64,000 bases of DNA from Streptomyces sp. NBC_00236. Lineage in GTDB: Bacteria; Actinomycetota; Actinomycetes; Streptomycetales; Streptomycetaceae. A program made the translations under genes and the position numbers. The notes beneath the pieces were generated by a model. It ran no database searches, was not told the origin of the DNA, and was given only the letters and a program-made list of their open reading frames with translations. The stretch lies in the NCBI RefSeq assembly GCF_036195045.1, contig NZ_CP108100.1:1736001-1800000 (forward strand). The letters run 5' to 3'. Shown here piece after piece: positions 54,581-64,000 of the stretch (position 1 is its first letter; each line of letters starts with the position of its first letter).

Positions 54581-54955
54581 TCAGCCCTCCGCGTCGAAGC
54601 GGGCGGCCTTCAGGTACTCCGGGTTCGGGTCGAGCGCCGCCGCCAGCCGGAAGTGGCGCGTGGCCCGCTCCGGGTGACCGGAGCGCTCGAAGGTGCGGGC
54701 GAGGGCGAAGTGCGCGAACGCGTTGTCCGGCTCCCGCTCCAGGACCAGCTCGAACTCGAGCTCGGCGGGGCGCAGCTGGGCTGCCGCGAAGAAGGCGCGG
54801 GCGCGCAGGAGCCGGGCCGCGGTGTTCTCCGGGTGGGAGGCGATCACCGAGTCGAGCAGCTGGACCGCGCCACGGGGATCGCGCGCCGCGAGCAGTTGCT
54901 CGGCCGCGCGGAAGTCGATGACGTGGGTTTCGGGGTTCCTCTCGGGCACGGTCAC
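54581..54955 (-). CDS. Tetratricopeptide-repeat protein
   Basis: 124 residues. About three TPR units: AAEQLLAARDPRGAVQLLDS, SHPENTAARLLRARAFFAAA and EPDNAFAHFALARTFERSGH, ending HFRLAAALDPNPEYLKA. The whole protein is a short TPR scaffold. Such small TPR proteins in Streptomyces act as adaptors; no partner is encoded beside it other than coaE upstream on the same strand (83 bases away). A 14-base direct repeat lies in its upstream region. Confidence 0.85.
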   Translation of the reverse strand: MTVPERNPETHVIDFRAAEQLLAARDPRGAVQLLDSVIASHPENTAARLLRARAFFAAAQLRPAELEFELVLEREPDNAFAHFALARTFERSGHPERATRHFRLAAALDPNPEYLKAARFDAEG

Positions 54956-54973
54956 ATCCTTCCCTCGTCCACG

Positions 54974-55010
54974 GTCAGGTGAACGTCGGCTCCGCTGTCA
55001 GGTGAACGTC
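54974..55010 (-). repeat. 14-bp direct repeat before the TPR gene
   Basis: GTCAGGTGAACGTC occurs at 54974-54987 and 54997-55010, offset 23 bases, in the leader of the TPR gene. On the minus strand each copy contains GTTCACC, resembling a PhoP-box unit, but canonical units repeat every 11 bases. Confidence 0.7.
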
Positions 55011-55038
55011 TGCCCGGCCACCGCTGTTCCGGCCGGGC

Positions 55039-55641
55039 TCAGCCGGCCGCGGCCCGCCGTTCCAGTTCCGCCCAGACCTCGCGGACCTGCGGTTCCAGGG
55101 CTTCGATCGGTCCGTCGTTGTCGATGACCAGATCGGCCACCGCGCGCCGCTGCTCCCGGGTGGCCTGTGCGGCCATCCTGGCGCGCGCCTCCTGCTCCGT
55201 CATCCCGCGCAGGCGTACGAGGCGGTCGAGCTGGGTCTCCGGCGCGGCGTCGACCACGATCACCAGGTCGTAGAGCGGGGCGAGGCTGTTCTCGGTGAGC
55301 AGCGGCACGTCGTGGACGACGACGGAATCGGGTCCCGCGGCACGTTCCAGCTCGGCGGAGCGGGCGCCGACCAGCGGGTGGACGATCGCGTTGAGGGCGG
55401 CGAGGCGCTCGCCGTCGGAGAAGACGATCGAGCCGAGCTTCGGCCGGTCCAGTGTCCCCTCGGGGGTGAGGATGCCGGTGCCGAACTCCCCGACGACGGC
55501 GTCGAGCCCGGGGGTGCCGGGCTCGACGACCTCGCGGGCGATCCGGTCGGCGTCGATGAGGACGGCTCCGTATCCGGCGAGCATCCGGGACACTTCGCTC
55601 TTGCCGGCGCCGATACCACCGGTCAGGCCCACTTTCAGCAT
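55039..55641 (-). CDS. coaE: Dephospho-CoA kinase
   Basis: 200 residues, the last step of CoA synthesis, transferring phosphate to the 3' hydroxyl of dephospho-CoA. The P-loop is [19 protein letters not shown] (about 5-23), followed by [32 protein letters not shown] and [20 protein letters not shown], in parts. The start MLKVGLTGG is typical for the family; the frame upstream has no support. It usually sits near rpsA, as here. Confidence 0.95.
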   Translation of the reverse strand: MLKVGLTGGIGAGKSEVSRMLAGYGAVLIDADRIAREVVEPGTPGLDAVVGEFGTGILTPEGTLDRPKLGSIVFSDGERLAALNAIVHPLVGARSAELERAAGPDSVVVHDVPLLTENSLAPLYDLVIVVDAAPETQLDRLVRLRGMTEQEARARMAAQATREQRRAVADLVIDNDGPIEALEPQVREVWAELERRAAAG

Positions 55642-55722
55642 GGGCGGCAGCCTAGTGCCCGCCGCCCGGCGCTGCTGGAACAGGCCTGACAAGAGCGGCC
55701 CGACCCGGCTCAGCCATCGCCC

Positions 55723-56661
55723 TCAGCCGTCGCCCTCGCGCTCCGCCAGGAACTTCTCGAATTCGAGACCGATCTCGTCGGCGGACGGCAGTTCGACCGG
55801 CTCGGCGACCAGGTTGCCGCGGGTCTCGGAACCCGCGACGGCGTCGTACTGGTGCTCAAGGCCCTCGACCAGCGAGACGAGCTCCTCGTCGCCCTGGCCG
55901 ATCTGGCGGTCGATCTCCGTCTGGGTGCGGTGCGCCTCGGTGCGCAGGGAGTGGGCGACGGCCGGCAGCACGAGTCCGGTCGCGGCCGTGATCGATTCCA
56001 GCGCGGTGAGCGCGGCGTCGGGGTAGGCGGAGCGGGCGACGTAGTGCGGCACATGTGCGGCGACACCGAGAACGTCGTGTCCGGCCTCCATCAGCCGGTA
56101 CTCGACGAGGGCGGCGGCGGAACCGGGCACCTGCGCCTCGTCGAACGGGCTGCGGTGGCCCGGCATGAGGTCGGTGCGGTTGCCGTGCGGTGTGACGCCG
56201 ACCGGACGGGTGTGCGGAACACCCATCGGGATGCCGTGGAAGGTGACGGCGAGACGGACACCGAGCCGCTCGACGATCTGCTCGACGGCGGCGGCGAACC
56301 GCTCCCACTCCACGTCGGGCTCGGGGCCGGACAGCAGCAGGAAGGGTGCACCCGTGGCGTCCTGGACGACCCGGACGTCCAGCGTCGGGGTCTCGTACGA
56401 CGACCAGCGGTCACGCTTGAACGTCAGCAGCGGGCGCCGTGCGCGGTAGTCGACGAGGCGGTCGTGGTCGAAACGGGCCACGACCTGATGGGGCAGCGAT
56501 TCGAGCAGCCCGTCGACGATCTGCTCACCGGTCTCACCCGCGTCGATGTATCCCTCGAAGTGGTAGAGCATGACCAGACCGGCCGACTCCTGGGCGAGCG
56601 CCATGTCGACGACAGCCAGGCCCTTCGGCTCCCATTCGTACAAACTCTGCGGATCAGGCAC
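55723..56661 (-). CDS. PAC2-family protein
   Basis: 312 residues. The PAC2 (proteasome assembly chaperone-like) features are [20 protein letters not shown] near the N-terminus, [59 protein letters not shown] and [20 protein letters not shown]. Actinobacteria have proteasomes, and the streptomycete PAC2 proteins are conserved, but chaperone activity is not proven for them. GTG with AAGGAGGAG upstream fixes the start. It is followed by a hairpin and the amine oxidase gene's stop. Confidence 0.88.
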   Translation of the reverse strand: MPDPQSLYEWEPKGLAVVDMALAQESAGLVMLYHFEGYIDAGETGEQIVDGLLESLPHQVVARFDHDRLVDYRARRPLLTFKRDRWSSYETPTLDVRVVQDATGAPFLLLSGPEPDVEWERFAAAVEQIVERLGVRLAVTFHGIPMGVPHTRPVGVTPHGNRTDLMPGHRSPFDEAQVPGSAAALVEYRLMEAGHDVLGVAAHVPHYVARSAYPDAALTALESITAATGLVLPAVAHSLRTEAHRTQTEIDRQIGQGDEELVSLVEGLEHQYDAVAGSETRGNLVAEPVELPSADEIGLEFEKFLAEREGDG

Positions 56662-56703
56662 GGTTACCGCTCCTCCTTGTGTTCCTGAAGAAGAACGTCC
56701 CGG

Positions 56704-56731
56704 GGGGCACGGGCATTCCCGCCCGTGCCCC
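56704..56731 (-). terminator. Hairpin between the amine oxidase and PAC2 genes
   Basis: A perfect 11-bp stem (ggggcacgggc / gcccgtgcccc) with a 6-base loop, 13 bases after the amine oxidase stop. Confidence 0.7.
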
Positions 56732-56743
56732 TTCACATGGTGT

Positions 56744-58360
56744 TTACCCAAGTACCCGCGTGTGCAGTGCCGTGACCGCCTTCCGTGCGGAAGTGAACGC
56801 TCCGTGCTGCCAGGCGTCGGCGTAGCTCAGGTAGTCGCCGGCGAAGTAGACCCGCCCCGCTGCCTGGTTGAGCGGTGCGAAGACCGGGGCGTCGGGGCCG
56901 CCCGACAGGGAGTGCCAGGCAGCCTCCAGGTACGGGGTCTGGCGCCAGTGGTGGGAGAACGAGGTGGCCAGTTCCGTACGGTACTTCTCGCCGTGGATCT
57001 TCACGCCCTGCGCGACGGCCCTCGCCTCCCGCTCGCGCGGGGTCAGGGCGGCGTACGCGTCCGCGTTGGAGCCGGTGTTGTAGTACCCGATGAGGGTGCC
57101 GCGGCTCCCCTGGTGGCCGTAGGACGGGTACCAGATGTGGGCCAGGTCCATGTCCGTCTCGGTGATGCCCCCGTAGATCTGGTGGTCGCTCTCCCACCAG
57201 CGGTTCCTGTACTCCAGCCCGATCTTGCCCGCCGAGGACGGTCTGCAGGCCTCCAGTGCGGTCTGGACGGCCGGGCCGAGATTGTGAGCGGTCTTGGCGA
57301 GGATGTTGGGCGGCAGGGCGGCGACGCAGTAGTCCGCCTCGATGCTGCGGGTGCGACCTGACTGGGTGTAGGTGACGGTGACGCCGTGGGCGGTGTCGGT
57401 GATCTCGGTGACGGCGGCGCCGGTGCGGATCCTGCGCTCGCCTATCGCGCGGGTGAGCGCGGCGGGTATCCGGTCCATGCCGCCGACCGGCTGGAACATC
57501 AGCATCGCCTGGTCGTACTCGAACTCGAAGGCGAAGTAGCGTCCGACGCCGCTGGCGAAGACCTCGGACGCGGAGGGGACGGACCCGAGTTCCTCGCCGG
57601 GGGTTCCGGCGGCAGCGGGGTCGACACGGTATCCGCGCCGGGAGCTCCCGGTGTAGTCGAGGGTGTCGCCGATGTCGCCGAAGTCCTTGAGGAAGTCGAG
57701 CAGCCGTTCCTGGTCGTCGGCGGTGATCTGCCGGTCGAGCGCGCCCTTGTCGGTCGCCTTGGAGAGGAGTTCGGCGACGTAGCCGTACACATCGGCCTTG
57801 GCGGTGCGGTAGCGCACCGGGGCCTTCATGCCCGCCTTCTCGTTGTAGAGGTAGGCGTTGGCGTTCACGTTGGTGAACACCTCGATGGGGACACCGAGTT
57901 CACGGCAGTAGTCGAGGGTGACCATCCACTGCGGAATGCGGCCGGGTCCGGCGTTCATGTACTGCCCGTCGGAGAACCGCGCCGTCTGCTTGACGCCGTG
58001 GATGTCGGTGGTGGAATCACCGCCGCGCACGGTGAAGTTGCGGCCGCCCGTACGGCCGCGGGCCTCCAGGACCGTACAGTCGTAGCCCGCCTTGCCGAGC
58101 TCGTAGGCGGTGGCGAGGCCGGCGATGCCGCCGCCGACGACGACCACCTTGGCGGCGGCCTTGCCCTTCAGGTGGAAGTCGCCCTCGCTGGGGGCGCGGT
58201 AGGCGGGTTCGCGGCTCGCGGCCTGGGCGGTGGGGGCGAGGCCGAGTGCCCCCATGGTGGCGAACATCGCGCCCGCCCCGCCGGAGAGTCCGACGTTGCG
58301 GAGGAAGGTGCGGCGGCTCGCGCCCGGTGTCGCGGGCGAGTGGTGCGAAGCATGCGTCAT
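56744..58360 (-). CDS. Tat-exported flavin monoamine oxidase
   Basis: 538 residues. Tat signal: [20 protein letters not shown] (RRTFLR), ending near TAQAAS at 47. The FAD site is [20 protein letters not shown] with the Glu of [11 protein letters not shown] following, and the C-terminal [20 protein letters not shown] binds FAD. Substrate region features are like L-amino-acid and polyamine oxidases. The start at MTHASHHSP has GGGGAGCC before it. It faces away from the beta-helix gene over a 242-base gap. Substrate not assignable. Confidence 0.9.
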   Translation of the reverse strand: MTHASHHSPATPGASRRTFLRNVGLSGGAGAMFATMGALGLAPTAQAASREPAYRAPSEGDFHLKGKAAAKVVVVGGGIAGLATAYELGKAGYDCTVLEARGRTGGRNFTVRGGDSTTDIHGVKQTARFSDGQYMNAGPGRIPQWMVTLDYCRELGVPIEVFTNVNANAYLYNEKAGMKAPVRYRTAKADVYGYVAELLSKATDKGALDRQITADDQERLLDFLKDFGDIGDTLDYTGSSRRGYRVDPAAAGTPGEELGSVPSASEVFASGVGRYFAFEFEYDQAMLMFQPVGGMDRIPAALTRAIGERRIRTGAAVTEITDTAHGVTVTYTQSGRTRSIEADYCVAALPPNILAKTAHNLGPAVQTALEACRPSSAGKIGLEYRNRWWESDHQIYGGITETDMDLAHIWYPSYGHQGSRGTLIGYYNTGSNADAYAALTPREREARAVAQGVKIHGEKYRTELATSFSHHWRQTPYLEAAWHSLSGGPDAPVFAPLNQAAGRVYFAGDYLSYADAWQHGAFTSARKAVTALHTRVLG

Positions 58361-58602
58361 GTCCCGGCTCCCCTTCGGATCTTGAGGTTGCCGGGATCCT
58401 GGCAAGCGTGTGTTTCGGGGCGTCAGCTGTTCGTGTATCCCACACGTTTCCCTGTGTTCACCGCGCCCGGAACCCTACGAGCAATGGTCCAGACCTTGAC
58501 ATGCCCGCGCCCCATCCCTACCGTCACTGGGCAGCAAGTTCAGAGACTCGCCCCACATTCATGTACGAGAACGTCCTGAACCTTTCACGGGAAGGCACCC
58601 CC

Positions 58603-59565
58603 ATGCGCACCCGCACGCTGTTCCCCGCCCTGCTGGTCACCGCTCTCGCCACCGGCACGCTCGCCCTCGCCTCCGCCGGTACGGCCGGGGCCGCGACGGT
58701 CATCGAAGTGAGCACCGCCGCCCAGCTCAAGTCGGCGCTCACCGCGGCCGGTCCGGGCGACACGATCCACCTCGCGGACGGCACGTACACCGGCAACTTC
58801 AAGGCCCTCGTCCCCGGCACCCCTTCCGCACGCATCACCCTGACCGGCTCGGCGGGGGCAGTGCTCACGGCCGGTGGCGGCTACGGGCTGCACCTCAACG
58901 GCGCCTCGTACTGGACGGTGAAGGGCATCACCGTCACGGGCGGCCAGAAGGGCATCATGGCCGACGGCGCCAACGGCGTCGTGATCGACTCGGTGACCGT
59001 GCACGACCTCGACATGGAGGGCGTCCACTTCCGCAGGTCCAGCAGCGACGGCGTCATCCGGAACTCCCGGATCTACGACACCGGGCACGACGGCCGCGGC
59101 ATGGGCGAGGGCGTCTACGTCGGCACGGCGGGCGACCTCTCCGACCGGAGCGACCGGGTACAGATCCTGGACAACACCATCGGGCCGGACGTCGGCGGCG
59201 AGAACGTCGACATCAAGGAAGGCACCACGGGTGCGCGCATCGTCGGGAACACCTTCGACGGCAGCGGACTGACCGGCGCCAACTACGACGACTCCTGGGT
59301 CGACGTGAAGGGCAACAACGTGCTGGTCGAGGGCAACCACGGCTCCCGTACGACCAACAACGGATACGAGACCCACACCCAGCAGAGCGGCTGGGGCTGC
59401 GGGACCGTCTTCAGGGACAACGTGTCGGACCTGTCCGGATCGACGGGCGACAAGAGGCTCGCGGTCAATGTCACGAACTACGGCGCGAGCTGCACCACGA
59501 CGGTCCACGCGAGCAACACCGTGACCGGCGGCAACGGCCTGACCAACATCGCCGTCACCCCGTAA
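58603..59565 (+). CDS. Secreted right-handed beta-helix protein
   Basis: 320 residues. Signal peptide: RTRTLFPALLVTALATGTLA up to AGAA at 30. Then a pectate-lyase-like beta-helix with repeated G-x-hydrophobic-I/V turns: LHLNGASYWTVKGITVTGGQ, GIMADGANGVVIDSVTVHDL, GVHFRRSSSDGVIRNSRIYD, VQILDNTIGPDVGGENVDIK and ARIVGNTFDGSGL. The C-terminal part has two Cys (WGCGTVF, GASCTTT). Such proteins are lyases or surface-binding proteins; no active-site triad could be placed. ATG with GGGAAGG upstream; the ATG at 58561 was rejected as lacking a ribosome-binding site. Confidence 0.85.
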   Translation: MRTRTLFPALLVTALATGTLALASAGTAGAATVIEVSTAAQLKSALTAAGPGDTIHLADGTYTGNFKALVPGTPSARITLTGSAGAVLTAGGGYGLHLNGASYWTVKGITVTGGQKGIMADGANGVVIDSVTVHDLDMEGVHFRRSSSDGVIRNSRIYDTGHDGRGMGEGVYVGTAGDLSDRSDRVQILDNTIGPDVGGENVDIKEGTTGARIVGNTFDGSGLTGANYDDSWVDVKGNNVLVEGNHGSRTTNNGYETHTQQSGWGCGTVFRDNVSDLSGSTGDKRLAVNVTNYGASCTTTVHASNTVTGGNGLTNIAVTP

Positions 59566-59584
59566 CAGCTCGCCGCGGAAACGA

Positions 59585-59618
59585 GTGAGGCCCGCCCCCC
59601 GAAGGGAGCGGGCCTCAC
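59585..59618. terminator. Hairpin between the beta-helix gene and rpsA
   Basis: An 11-bp perfect stem (gtgaggcccgc / gcgggcctcac) with a GAA-containing loop, 20 bases after the beta-helix stop and 43 bases beyond the rpsA stop. Serves convergent genes. Confidence 0.75.
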
Positions 59619-59660
59619 CGTCATCTACTGCAGCCGATGACCGGCCGGAAGGTCAGAGCG

Positions 59661-61178
59661 TCAGCTCTGGCCGCCCGCCAGCTTCTCGCGCAGGGCAGCC
59701 AGGGCCTCGTCCGACGCCAGGGCGCCGGAGTTGTCCGCGGACTCCGAGGAGTACGAACCGCCGCCGCCACCGCTGCCGCCCGAGGCAGCCGGAGCGCTGC
59801 CGGCCGGGGCAGCAGCGCCCTCGGCAGCAGCGGCCTCGTCGGCCTCGCGGGACTTGATGACCTGGGCCTGGTGCTGCTCGAAGCGCTGCTGCGCCTCGGC
59901 GTACTGGGTCTCCCAGACCTCGCGCTGAGCCTCGAAGCCCTCGAGCCAGTCGTTGGTCTCGGGGTCGAAGCCCTCGGGGTAGATGTAGTTGCCCTGGTCG
60001 TCGTACGACGCGGCCATGCCGTACAGCGTCGGGTCGAACTCGACCGAGGCCGGGTCGCCACCGAAGGACTCGTTGGCCTGCTTCAGCGAGAGGCTGATGC
60101 GACGACGCTCGAGGTCGATGTCGATGACCTTGACGAAGATCTCGTCGTTGACCTGGACGACCTGCTCCGGGATCTCCACGTGACGCTCGGCCAGCTCGGA
60201 GATGTGGACCAGGCCCTCGATGCCCTCGTCGACGCGCACGAACGCACCGAACGGAACGAGCTTGGTGACCTTACCGGGAACGACCTGCCCGATCTGGTGC
60301 GTACGGGCGAACTGCTGCCACGGGTCTTCCTGCGTCGCCTTGAGCGACAGGGACACGCGCTCGCGGTCCATGTCCACGTCGAGAACCTCGACGGTGACTT
60401 CCTGGCCGACCTCGACAACCTCGGAGGGGTGGTCGATGTGCTTCCAGGACAGCTCGGAGACGTGCACGAGACCGTCGACGCCACCCAGGTCCACGAAGGC
60501 ACCGAAGTTGACGATCGAGGAGACGACGCCGGAGCGGACCTGACCCTTCTGGAGGGTCGTGAGGAACGTCTGGCGGACCTCGGACTGGGTCTGCTCGAGC
60601 CAGGCACGGCGGGACAGGACCACGTTGTTGCGGTTCTTGTCCAGCTCGATGATCTTGGCCTCGAGCTCCTTGCCCACGTAAGGCTGGAGGTCGCGGACGC
60701 GGCGCATCTCGACGAGCGACGCCGGGAGGAAGCCACGGAGGCCGATGTCGAGGATGAGACCACCCTTGACGACCTCGATGACGGTACCGGTGACGATGCC
60801 GTCTTCTTCCTTGATCTTCTCGATGGTGCCCCAGGCACGCTCGTACTGAGCGCGCTTCTTCGAGAGGATCAGGCGGCCTTCCTTGTCCTCCTTCTGGAGA
60901 ACCAGGGCCTCGATCTCGTCGCCGACCTTGACGACCTCGTTCGGGTCGACGTCGTGCTTGATCGAGAGCTCGCGGCTCGGGATGACACCTTCGGTCTTGT
61001 AACCGATGTCGAGGAGAACCTCGTCGCGGTCAACCTTGACGATGACACCGTCAACGATGTCGCCGTCGTTGAAGTACTTGATCGTCTCGTCGATCGCCGC
61101 GAGGAACGCGTCCGCGTCGCCGATGTCGTTGACCGCAACCTGCGGAGTGGTGGCGGTGGTCTCGGTGCTGCTCGTCAT
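59661..61178 (-). CDS. rpsA: 30S ribosomal protein S1
   Basis: 505 residues with four S1 RNA-binding domains (actinobacterial form, against six in E. coli). Domain starts: GDIVDGVIVKVDRDEVLLDI (about 37), GIVTGTVIEVVKGGLILDIG (about 124), GQVRSGVVSSIVNFGAFVDL (about 208), GQVVPGKVTKLVPFGAFVRV (about 295). After domain 4, a Gln/Glu/Ala- and Gly/Ser-rich tail follows (SGGSGGGGGSYSSESADNSG). Essential for initiation on structured mRNAs. It has a well-formed promoter and a leader of about 190 bases. Confidence 0.97.
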   Translation of the reverse strand: MTSSTETTATTPQVAVNDIGDADAFLAAIDETIKYFNDGDIVDGVIVKVDRDEVLLDIGYKTEGVIPSRELSIKHDVDPNEVVKVGDEIEALVLQKEDKEGRLILSKKRAQYERAWGTIEKIKEEDGIVTGTVIEVVKGGLILDIGLRGFLPASLVEMRRVRDLQPYVGKELEAKIIELDKNRNNVVLSRRAWLEQTQSEVRQTFLTTLQKGQVRSGVVSSIVNFGAFVDLGGVDGLVHVSELSWKHIDHPSEVVEVGQEVTVEVLDVDMDRERVSLSLKATQEDPWQQFARTHQIGQVVPGKVTKLVPFGAFVRVDEGIEGLVHISELAERHVEIPEQVVQVNDEIFVKVIDIDLERRRISLSLKQANESFGGDPASVEFDPTLYGMAASYDDQGNYIYPEGFDPETNDWLEGFEAQREVWETQYAEAQQRFEQHQAQVIKSREADEAAAAEGAAAPAGSAPAASGGSGGGGGSYSSESADNSGALASDEALAALREKLAGGQS

Positions 61179-61377
61179 GTGGGAAAGGGCTCCGGTACGG
61201 ACAGTGAGTCGAAGTTACTGCTACGCCGTGAGCCCGTATCGCCTCTGCAGAAGCCGGACAGCCTGGGAAGCGCCGAATCCCGTGGTCGGGAGGCGCCTCG
61301 TGAACCGAGGGGACATACATACAGATGCGAGCGCGGCCTGCTAGGTCTGAGGCGCGCAGGCTCGCAGCGCAACTTGT

Positions 61378-61406
61378 AGCATACGGGGGCAGCAGGGCAC
61401 GGTCAA
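61378..61406 (-). promoter_or_regulatory. Housekeeping promoter of rpsA
   Basis: On the minus strand TTGACC (61406-61401), 17 bases, TATGCT (61383-61378), a strong HrdB-type match. Transcription should start near 61371, giving a leader of about 190 bases to the rpsA ATG, in which no specific regulatory fold was identified. From 61407 to 61578 nothing else was recognised. Confidence 0.75.
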
Positions 61407-61578
61407 TGCGCGAAGGCGCACACCAGGGGCGGAACGGCCCATACCCGGCACAACTCAGGTTCACCGAGGCCACATCGGCCCCGGAGATGATCCGGACACG
61501 CGGGTTCCGCGCTCACAGAGGTCCCCCTGGTACGTACCGCGCACCACGGGGTGAAGGCAAACTACAACGACGGACACG

Positions 61579-62391
61579 ATGAGCCAAGAGATCTACGCGG
61601 CCGAACCCGAAGCGACACGCCGCACCGCCGGCGAGGCCGAGAGCAGCCGGGCCAGCCGCGGCTGGTGGGACCGGAACGCGGACGAGTACCAGAACGACCA
61701 CGGCGGCTTCCTCGGCGACGACCGCTTCGTCTGGGGCCCGGAGGGACTCGACGAGGCCGAGGCCGGCCTGCTGGGCCCCGCGGAGTCGCTGAAGGGCCTC
61801 GACGTCCTGGAGATCGGCGCGGGCGCCGCACAGTGTTCGCGCTGGCTGGCCGCGCAGGGCGCCCGGCCGGTCGCCCTCGACCTCTCCCACCGCCAGCTCC
61901 AGCACGCCCTGCGGATCGGCGAGGGCATCCCCCTGGTCGAGGCGGACGCCGGGGTGCTGCCCTTCCGGGACGGTTCCTTCGACCTGGCCTGCTCCGCCTA
62001 CGGCGCGGTGCCCTTCGTCGCCGATCCGGTCCAGGTCTTCCGCGAGGTCCACCGGGTGCTGCGCCCCGGCGGCCGCTGGGTCTTCTCCGTCACGCACCCG
62101 GTCCGCTGGGCCTTCCCGGACGAGCCGGGGCCCGAGGGCCTGTCCGTCGCCGCCTCCTACTTCGACCGCACCCCGTACGTCGAGCAGGACGAGCGGGGCG
62201 AGGCGGTGTACGTGGAGCACCACCGCACGCTCGGCGACCGGGTGCGGGACGTGGTGGCGGGCGGCTTCCGCCTGGCCGACCTGGTCGAGCCGGAGTGGCC
62301 GGCGTGGAACAACCAGGAGTGGGGCGGCTGGTCGCCGCTGCGGGGCAACCTCATCCCGGGGACCGCGATCTTCGTCTGCGTACGGGACTGA
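61579..62391 (+). CDS. Class I SAM-dependent methyltransferase
   Basis: 270 residues. N-terminal SRGWWDRNADEYQNDHGGFL is a common lead-in of streptomycete small-molecule methyltransferases. Motif I: VLEIGAGAAQCSRWLAAQG (about 75-93). Motif II ALDLSHRQLQHALR, motif IV FDLACSAYGAVPFVADPVQV, motif VI VLRPGGRWVFSVTHPVRWA. The C-terminal half carries PEWPAWNNQEWGGWSPLRGN, typical of this family. Substrate unknown. Divergent from rpsA across a 400-base gap. Confidence 0.85.
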   Translation: MSQEIYAAEPEATRRTAGEAESSRASRGWWDRNADEYQNDHGGFLGDDRFVWGPEGLDEAEAGLLGPAESLKGLDVLEIGAGAAQCSRWLAAQGARPVALDLSHRQLQHALRIGEGIPLVEADAGVLPFRDGSFDLACSAYGAVPFVADPVQVFREVHRVLRPGGRWVFSVTHPVRWAFPDEPGPEGLSVAASYFDRTPYVEQDERGEAVYVEHHRTLGDRVRDVVAGGFRLADLVEPEWPAWNNQEWGGWSPLRGNLIPGTAIFVCVRD

Positions 62392-62475
62392 GAACCTGCC
62401 ACCGCCCCGGCCCGCGTACGGACTGGGACACCTGCCGGTGCGGGCGGCCGCGCCCCGCCGTACGAGACTGGGGGC

Positions 62476-64000
62476 GTGATCCGTACCGACGCCCTGGACC
62501 AGCTGCCCGTCCGCACCGCCGTGCCCGCGCTGCGGCAGGCGCTCGACGAACGCGGGGTCGCGGTGCTGTGCGCGCCGCCGGGCACCGGCAAGACGACCCT
62601 CGTCCCTCTTGTCCTGGCCGGTCTGACCGGCGACGGTCCGGTGCGCCGGGTCGTGGTCGCCGAGCCGCGGCGGATCGCGGCGCGGGCCGCGGCCCGGCGG
62701 ATGGCGTGGCTGCTCGGCGAGCGGCCGGGTGAACGGGTCGGCTTCACCGTGCGCGGGGAGCGGGTGACGGGCCCGGACACCGTGGTCGAGGTCGTCACCA
62801 CCGGGGTGCTGCTCCAGCGGCTCCAGCGCGACCAGGAGCTCGCGGGCATCGACGCGGTGATCATCGACGAGTGCCACGAGCGCCATCTGGACGCGGACAC
62901 GGTGGCCGCGTTCCTGCTCGACGTACGGGAGGCGATCCGCCCCGACCTGCGTCTGGTCGCCGCGTCCGCGACCACCGACGCCGAGGGCTGGGCCCGGCTG
63001 CTCGGCGACGCCCCGGTGATCGAGGCGCAGGGCGTCTCGCACCCCGTCGAGGTGGTGTGGGCCCCGCCCGCCCGTCCGGTCCGGCCGCCGCACGGGATGC
63101 GGGTCGACCCGGCGCTGCTGGCCCATGTCGCCTCCGTGGTGCGCCGGGCGCTGGCCGAGCGGGAGGGCGACGTGCTGTGCTTCCTGCCGGGTGTCGGCGA
63201 GATCGGCCGGGTGGCGGGGCAGCTGTCCGGGGTGGCCGCGGAGGTGCTCCAGGTGCACGGGCGGGCGCCGGCCGCGGTGCAGGACGCGGTGCTGGCGGGT
63301 TCGTCCGACGGGCGGCGGGTGGTGCTGGCGACGTCGGTGGCGGAGTCCTCGCTGACCGTTCCGGGGGTGCGGACCGTCGTCGACTCGGGGCTGGCCCGGG
63401 AGCCGCGCACCGATCACGCCCGCGGGCTGAGCGCGCTGACGACGGTACGGGCCTCGCAGGCGGCGGGCCGCCAGCGGGCGGGCCGGGCCGGCCGGGAGGC
63501 TCCCGGGACGGTCTACCGCTGCTGGGAGCAGGCGGAGGACGGGCGGCTCGCCCGGTTCCCCTCCCCCGAGATCAAGGTGGCCGACCTGGCCGCGTTCGCC
63601 CTCCAGGCAGCCTGCTGGGGCGATCCGGACGCCGCGGGACTCGCGCTGCTGGACCCGCCGCCGGCCGGGGCGATGGGCGCGGCCCGCGAGGTGCTGAGCG
63701 CGGTCGGCGCGGTGGACGCCGACGGGCGGGTGACCGACCGGGGGGTGCGGATGTCCCGCCTCGGGCTGCATCCGCGGCTGGCCAGGGCGCTCCTGGACGG
63801 GGCGGCCGAGGTCGGCGGGCGACGGGCCGCGGAGGTCGTGGCGCTGCTGAGCGAGGAACCGCCCCGGGACTACGGCGACGACCTGGCGGCGGCATTGCGT
63901 ACCGCCCGGCTCGGCAAGGACGGCTACGCGGCCCGCTGGCGGCAGGAGGTGCGGCGGCTGTCGCCCTCCCTCAAGGGTTCCGGGGCCGGCGGTGCGGGCA
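62476..64000 (+). CDS. hrpB: ATP-dependent helicase HrpB, N-terminal part
   Basis: 508 residues visible; the stop lies beyond the window (full family length about 800-850). DEAH-type RNA helicase: VLCAPPGTGKTTLVPLVLAG (Walker A, about 31-50), VVVAEPRRIAARAAARRMAW (motif Ia), VVTTGVLLQRLQRDQEL (Ib), IIDECHERHLDAD (DECH box), AASATTD (motif III), VLATSVAESSLTVPGVRTVVD (V), QRAGRAGREAPGTVYR (VI). Likely acts on RNA, unknown target. GTG start has GGGG before it. Confidence 0.93.
   Translation, partial: MIRTDALDQLPVRTAVPALRQALDERGVAVLCAPPGTGKTTLVPLVLAGLTGDGPVRRVVVAEPRRIAARAAARRMAWLLGERPGERVGFTVRGERVTGPDTVVEVVTTGVLLQRLQRDQELAGIDAVIIDECHERHLDADTVAAFLLDVREAIRPDLRLVAASATTDAEGWARLLGDAPVIEAQGVSHPVEVVWAPPARPVRPPHGMRVDPALLAHVASVVRRALAEREGDVLCFLPGVGEIGRVAGQLSGVAAEVLQVHGRAPAAVQDAVLAGSSDGRRVVLATSVAESSLTVPGVRTVVDSGLAREPRTDHARGLSALTTVRASQAAGRQRAGRAGREAPGTVYRCWEQAEDGRLARFPSPEIKVADLAAFALQAACWGDPDAAGLALLDPPPAGAMGAAREVLSAVGAVDADGRVTDRGVRMSRLGLHPRLARALLDGAAEVGGRRAAEVVALLSEEPPRDYGDDLAAALRTARLGKDGYAARWRQEVRRLSPSLKGSGAGGAG

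Noticed and set aside
58561..58602. ATG at 58561 as start of the beta-helix protein
   Set aside because: It would bury the signal peptide behind 14 residues and has no ribosome-binding site. The ATG at 58603 has both.

Overview
The window is about 72% GC, almost every gap carries a GC-rich hairpin, and many genes start with GTG or overlap the next gene by four bases. Gene content and order (zwf-opcA-pgl, pgi, gap-pgk-tpiA-secG, whiA-yvcK-rapZ-uvrC, uvrA, uvrB, rpsA, coaE, mycothiol-type enzymes, WhiA, an RbpA-family protein) point to the core chromosome of a Streptomyces or close relative. No CRISPR array, complete insertion sequence or prophage was seen.

Layout. 1-11 kb is central carbon metabolism: the end of zwf with opcA and pgl, then pgi, an RbpA-family protein, secG and gap-pgk-tpiA. 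11-16 kb is a translationally coupled operon uvrC-rapZ-yvcK-whiA. 16-19 kb holds exported proteins (a papain-like peptidase and an anchored partner), an HTH-type regulator and a Rieske lipoprotein. 19.5-34 kb mixes DNA repair (uvrA, uvrB, ogt) with a tellurite/metal-stress group (terC behind a likely manganese riboswitch, a TerD fusion protein and TerD). 34-44 kb is accessory: methyltransferases, cupins, a damaged pseudouridine-breakdown pair, an HxlR regulator facing an AlaA-like aminotransferase, and two unusual tRNA-like RNA elements behind a conserved protein of unknown function. 44-56 kb carries a SWIM/SNF2 pair, an SPFH protein, DoxX, a deletion scar joining a PucR remnant to a phosphatase remnant, an ADP-ribosylglycohydrolase, coaE and a PAC2 protein. 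56-64 kb carries a Tat-exported amine oxidase, a secreted beta-helix protein, rpsA, a methyltransferase and the start of hrpB.

Most notable. (i) uvrB, ogt and uvrC each have a promoter matching the RecA-independent, PafBC-type DNA-damage consensus (TTGTCRGTG-N8-TANNNT). In each case the -10 lies 6-7 bases before the start codon, so leaderless damage-induced mRNAs are predicted. (ii) A yybP-ykoY-type manganese riboswitch precedes terC. (iii) Two tRNA-like elements lie directly downstream of a conserved unknown gene. The better one has perfect acceptor, D and T arms, but its anticodon arm is replaced by a forked stem. (iv) psuG has an in-frame internal deletion that keeps both ends of the protein. 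(v) A deletion has removed the divergent starts of a PucR regulator and a tyrosine phosphatase. Family names come from recognising motifs by eye. No database search was run.
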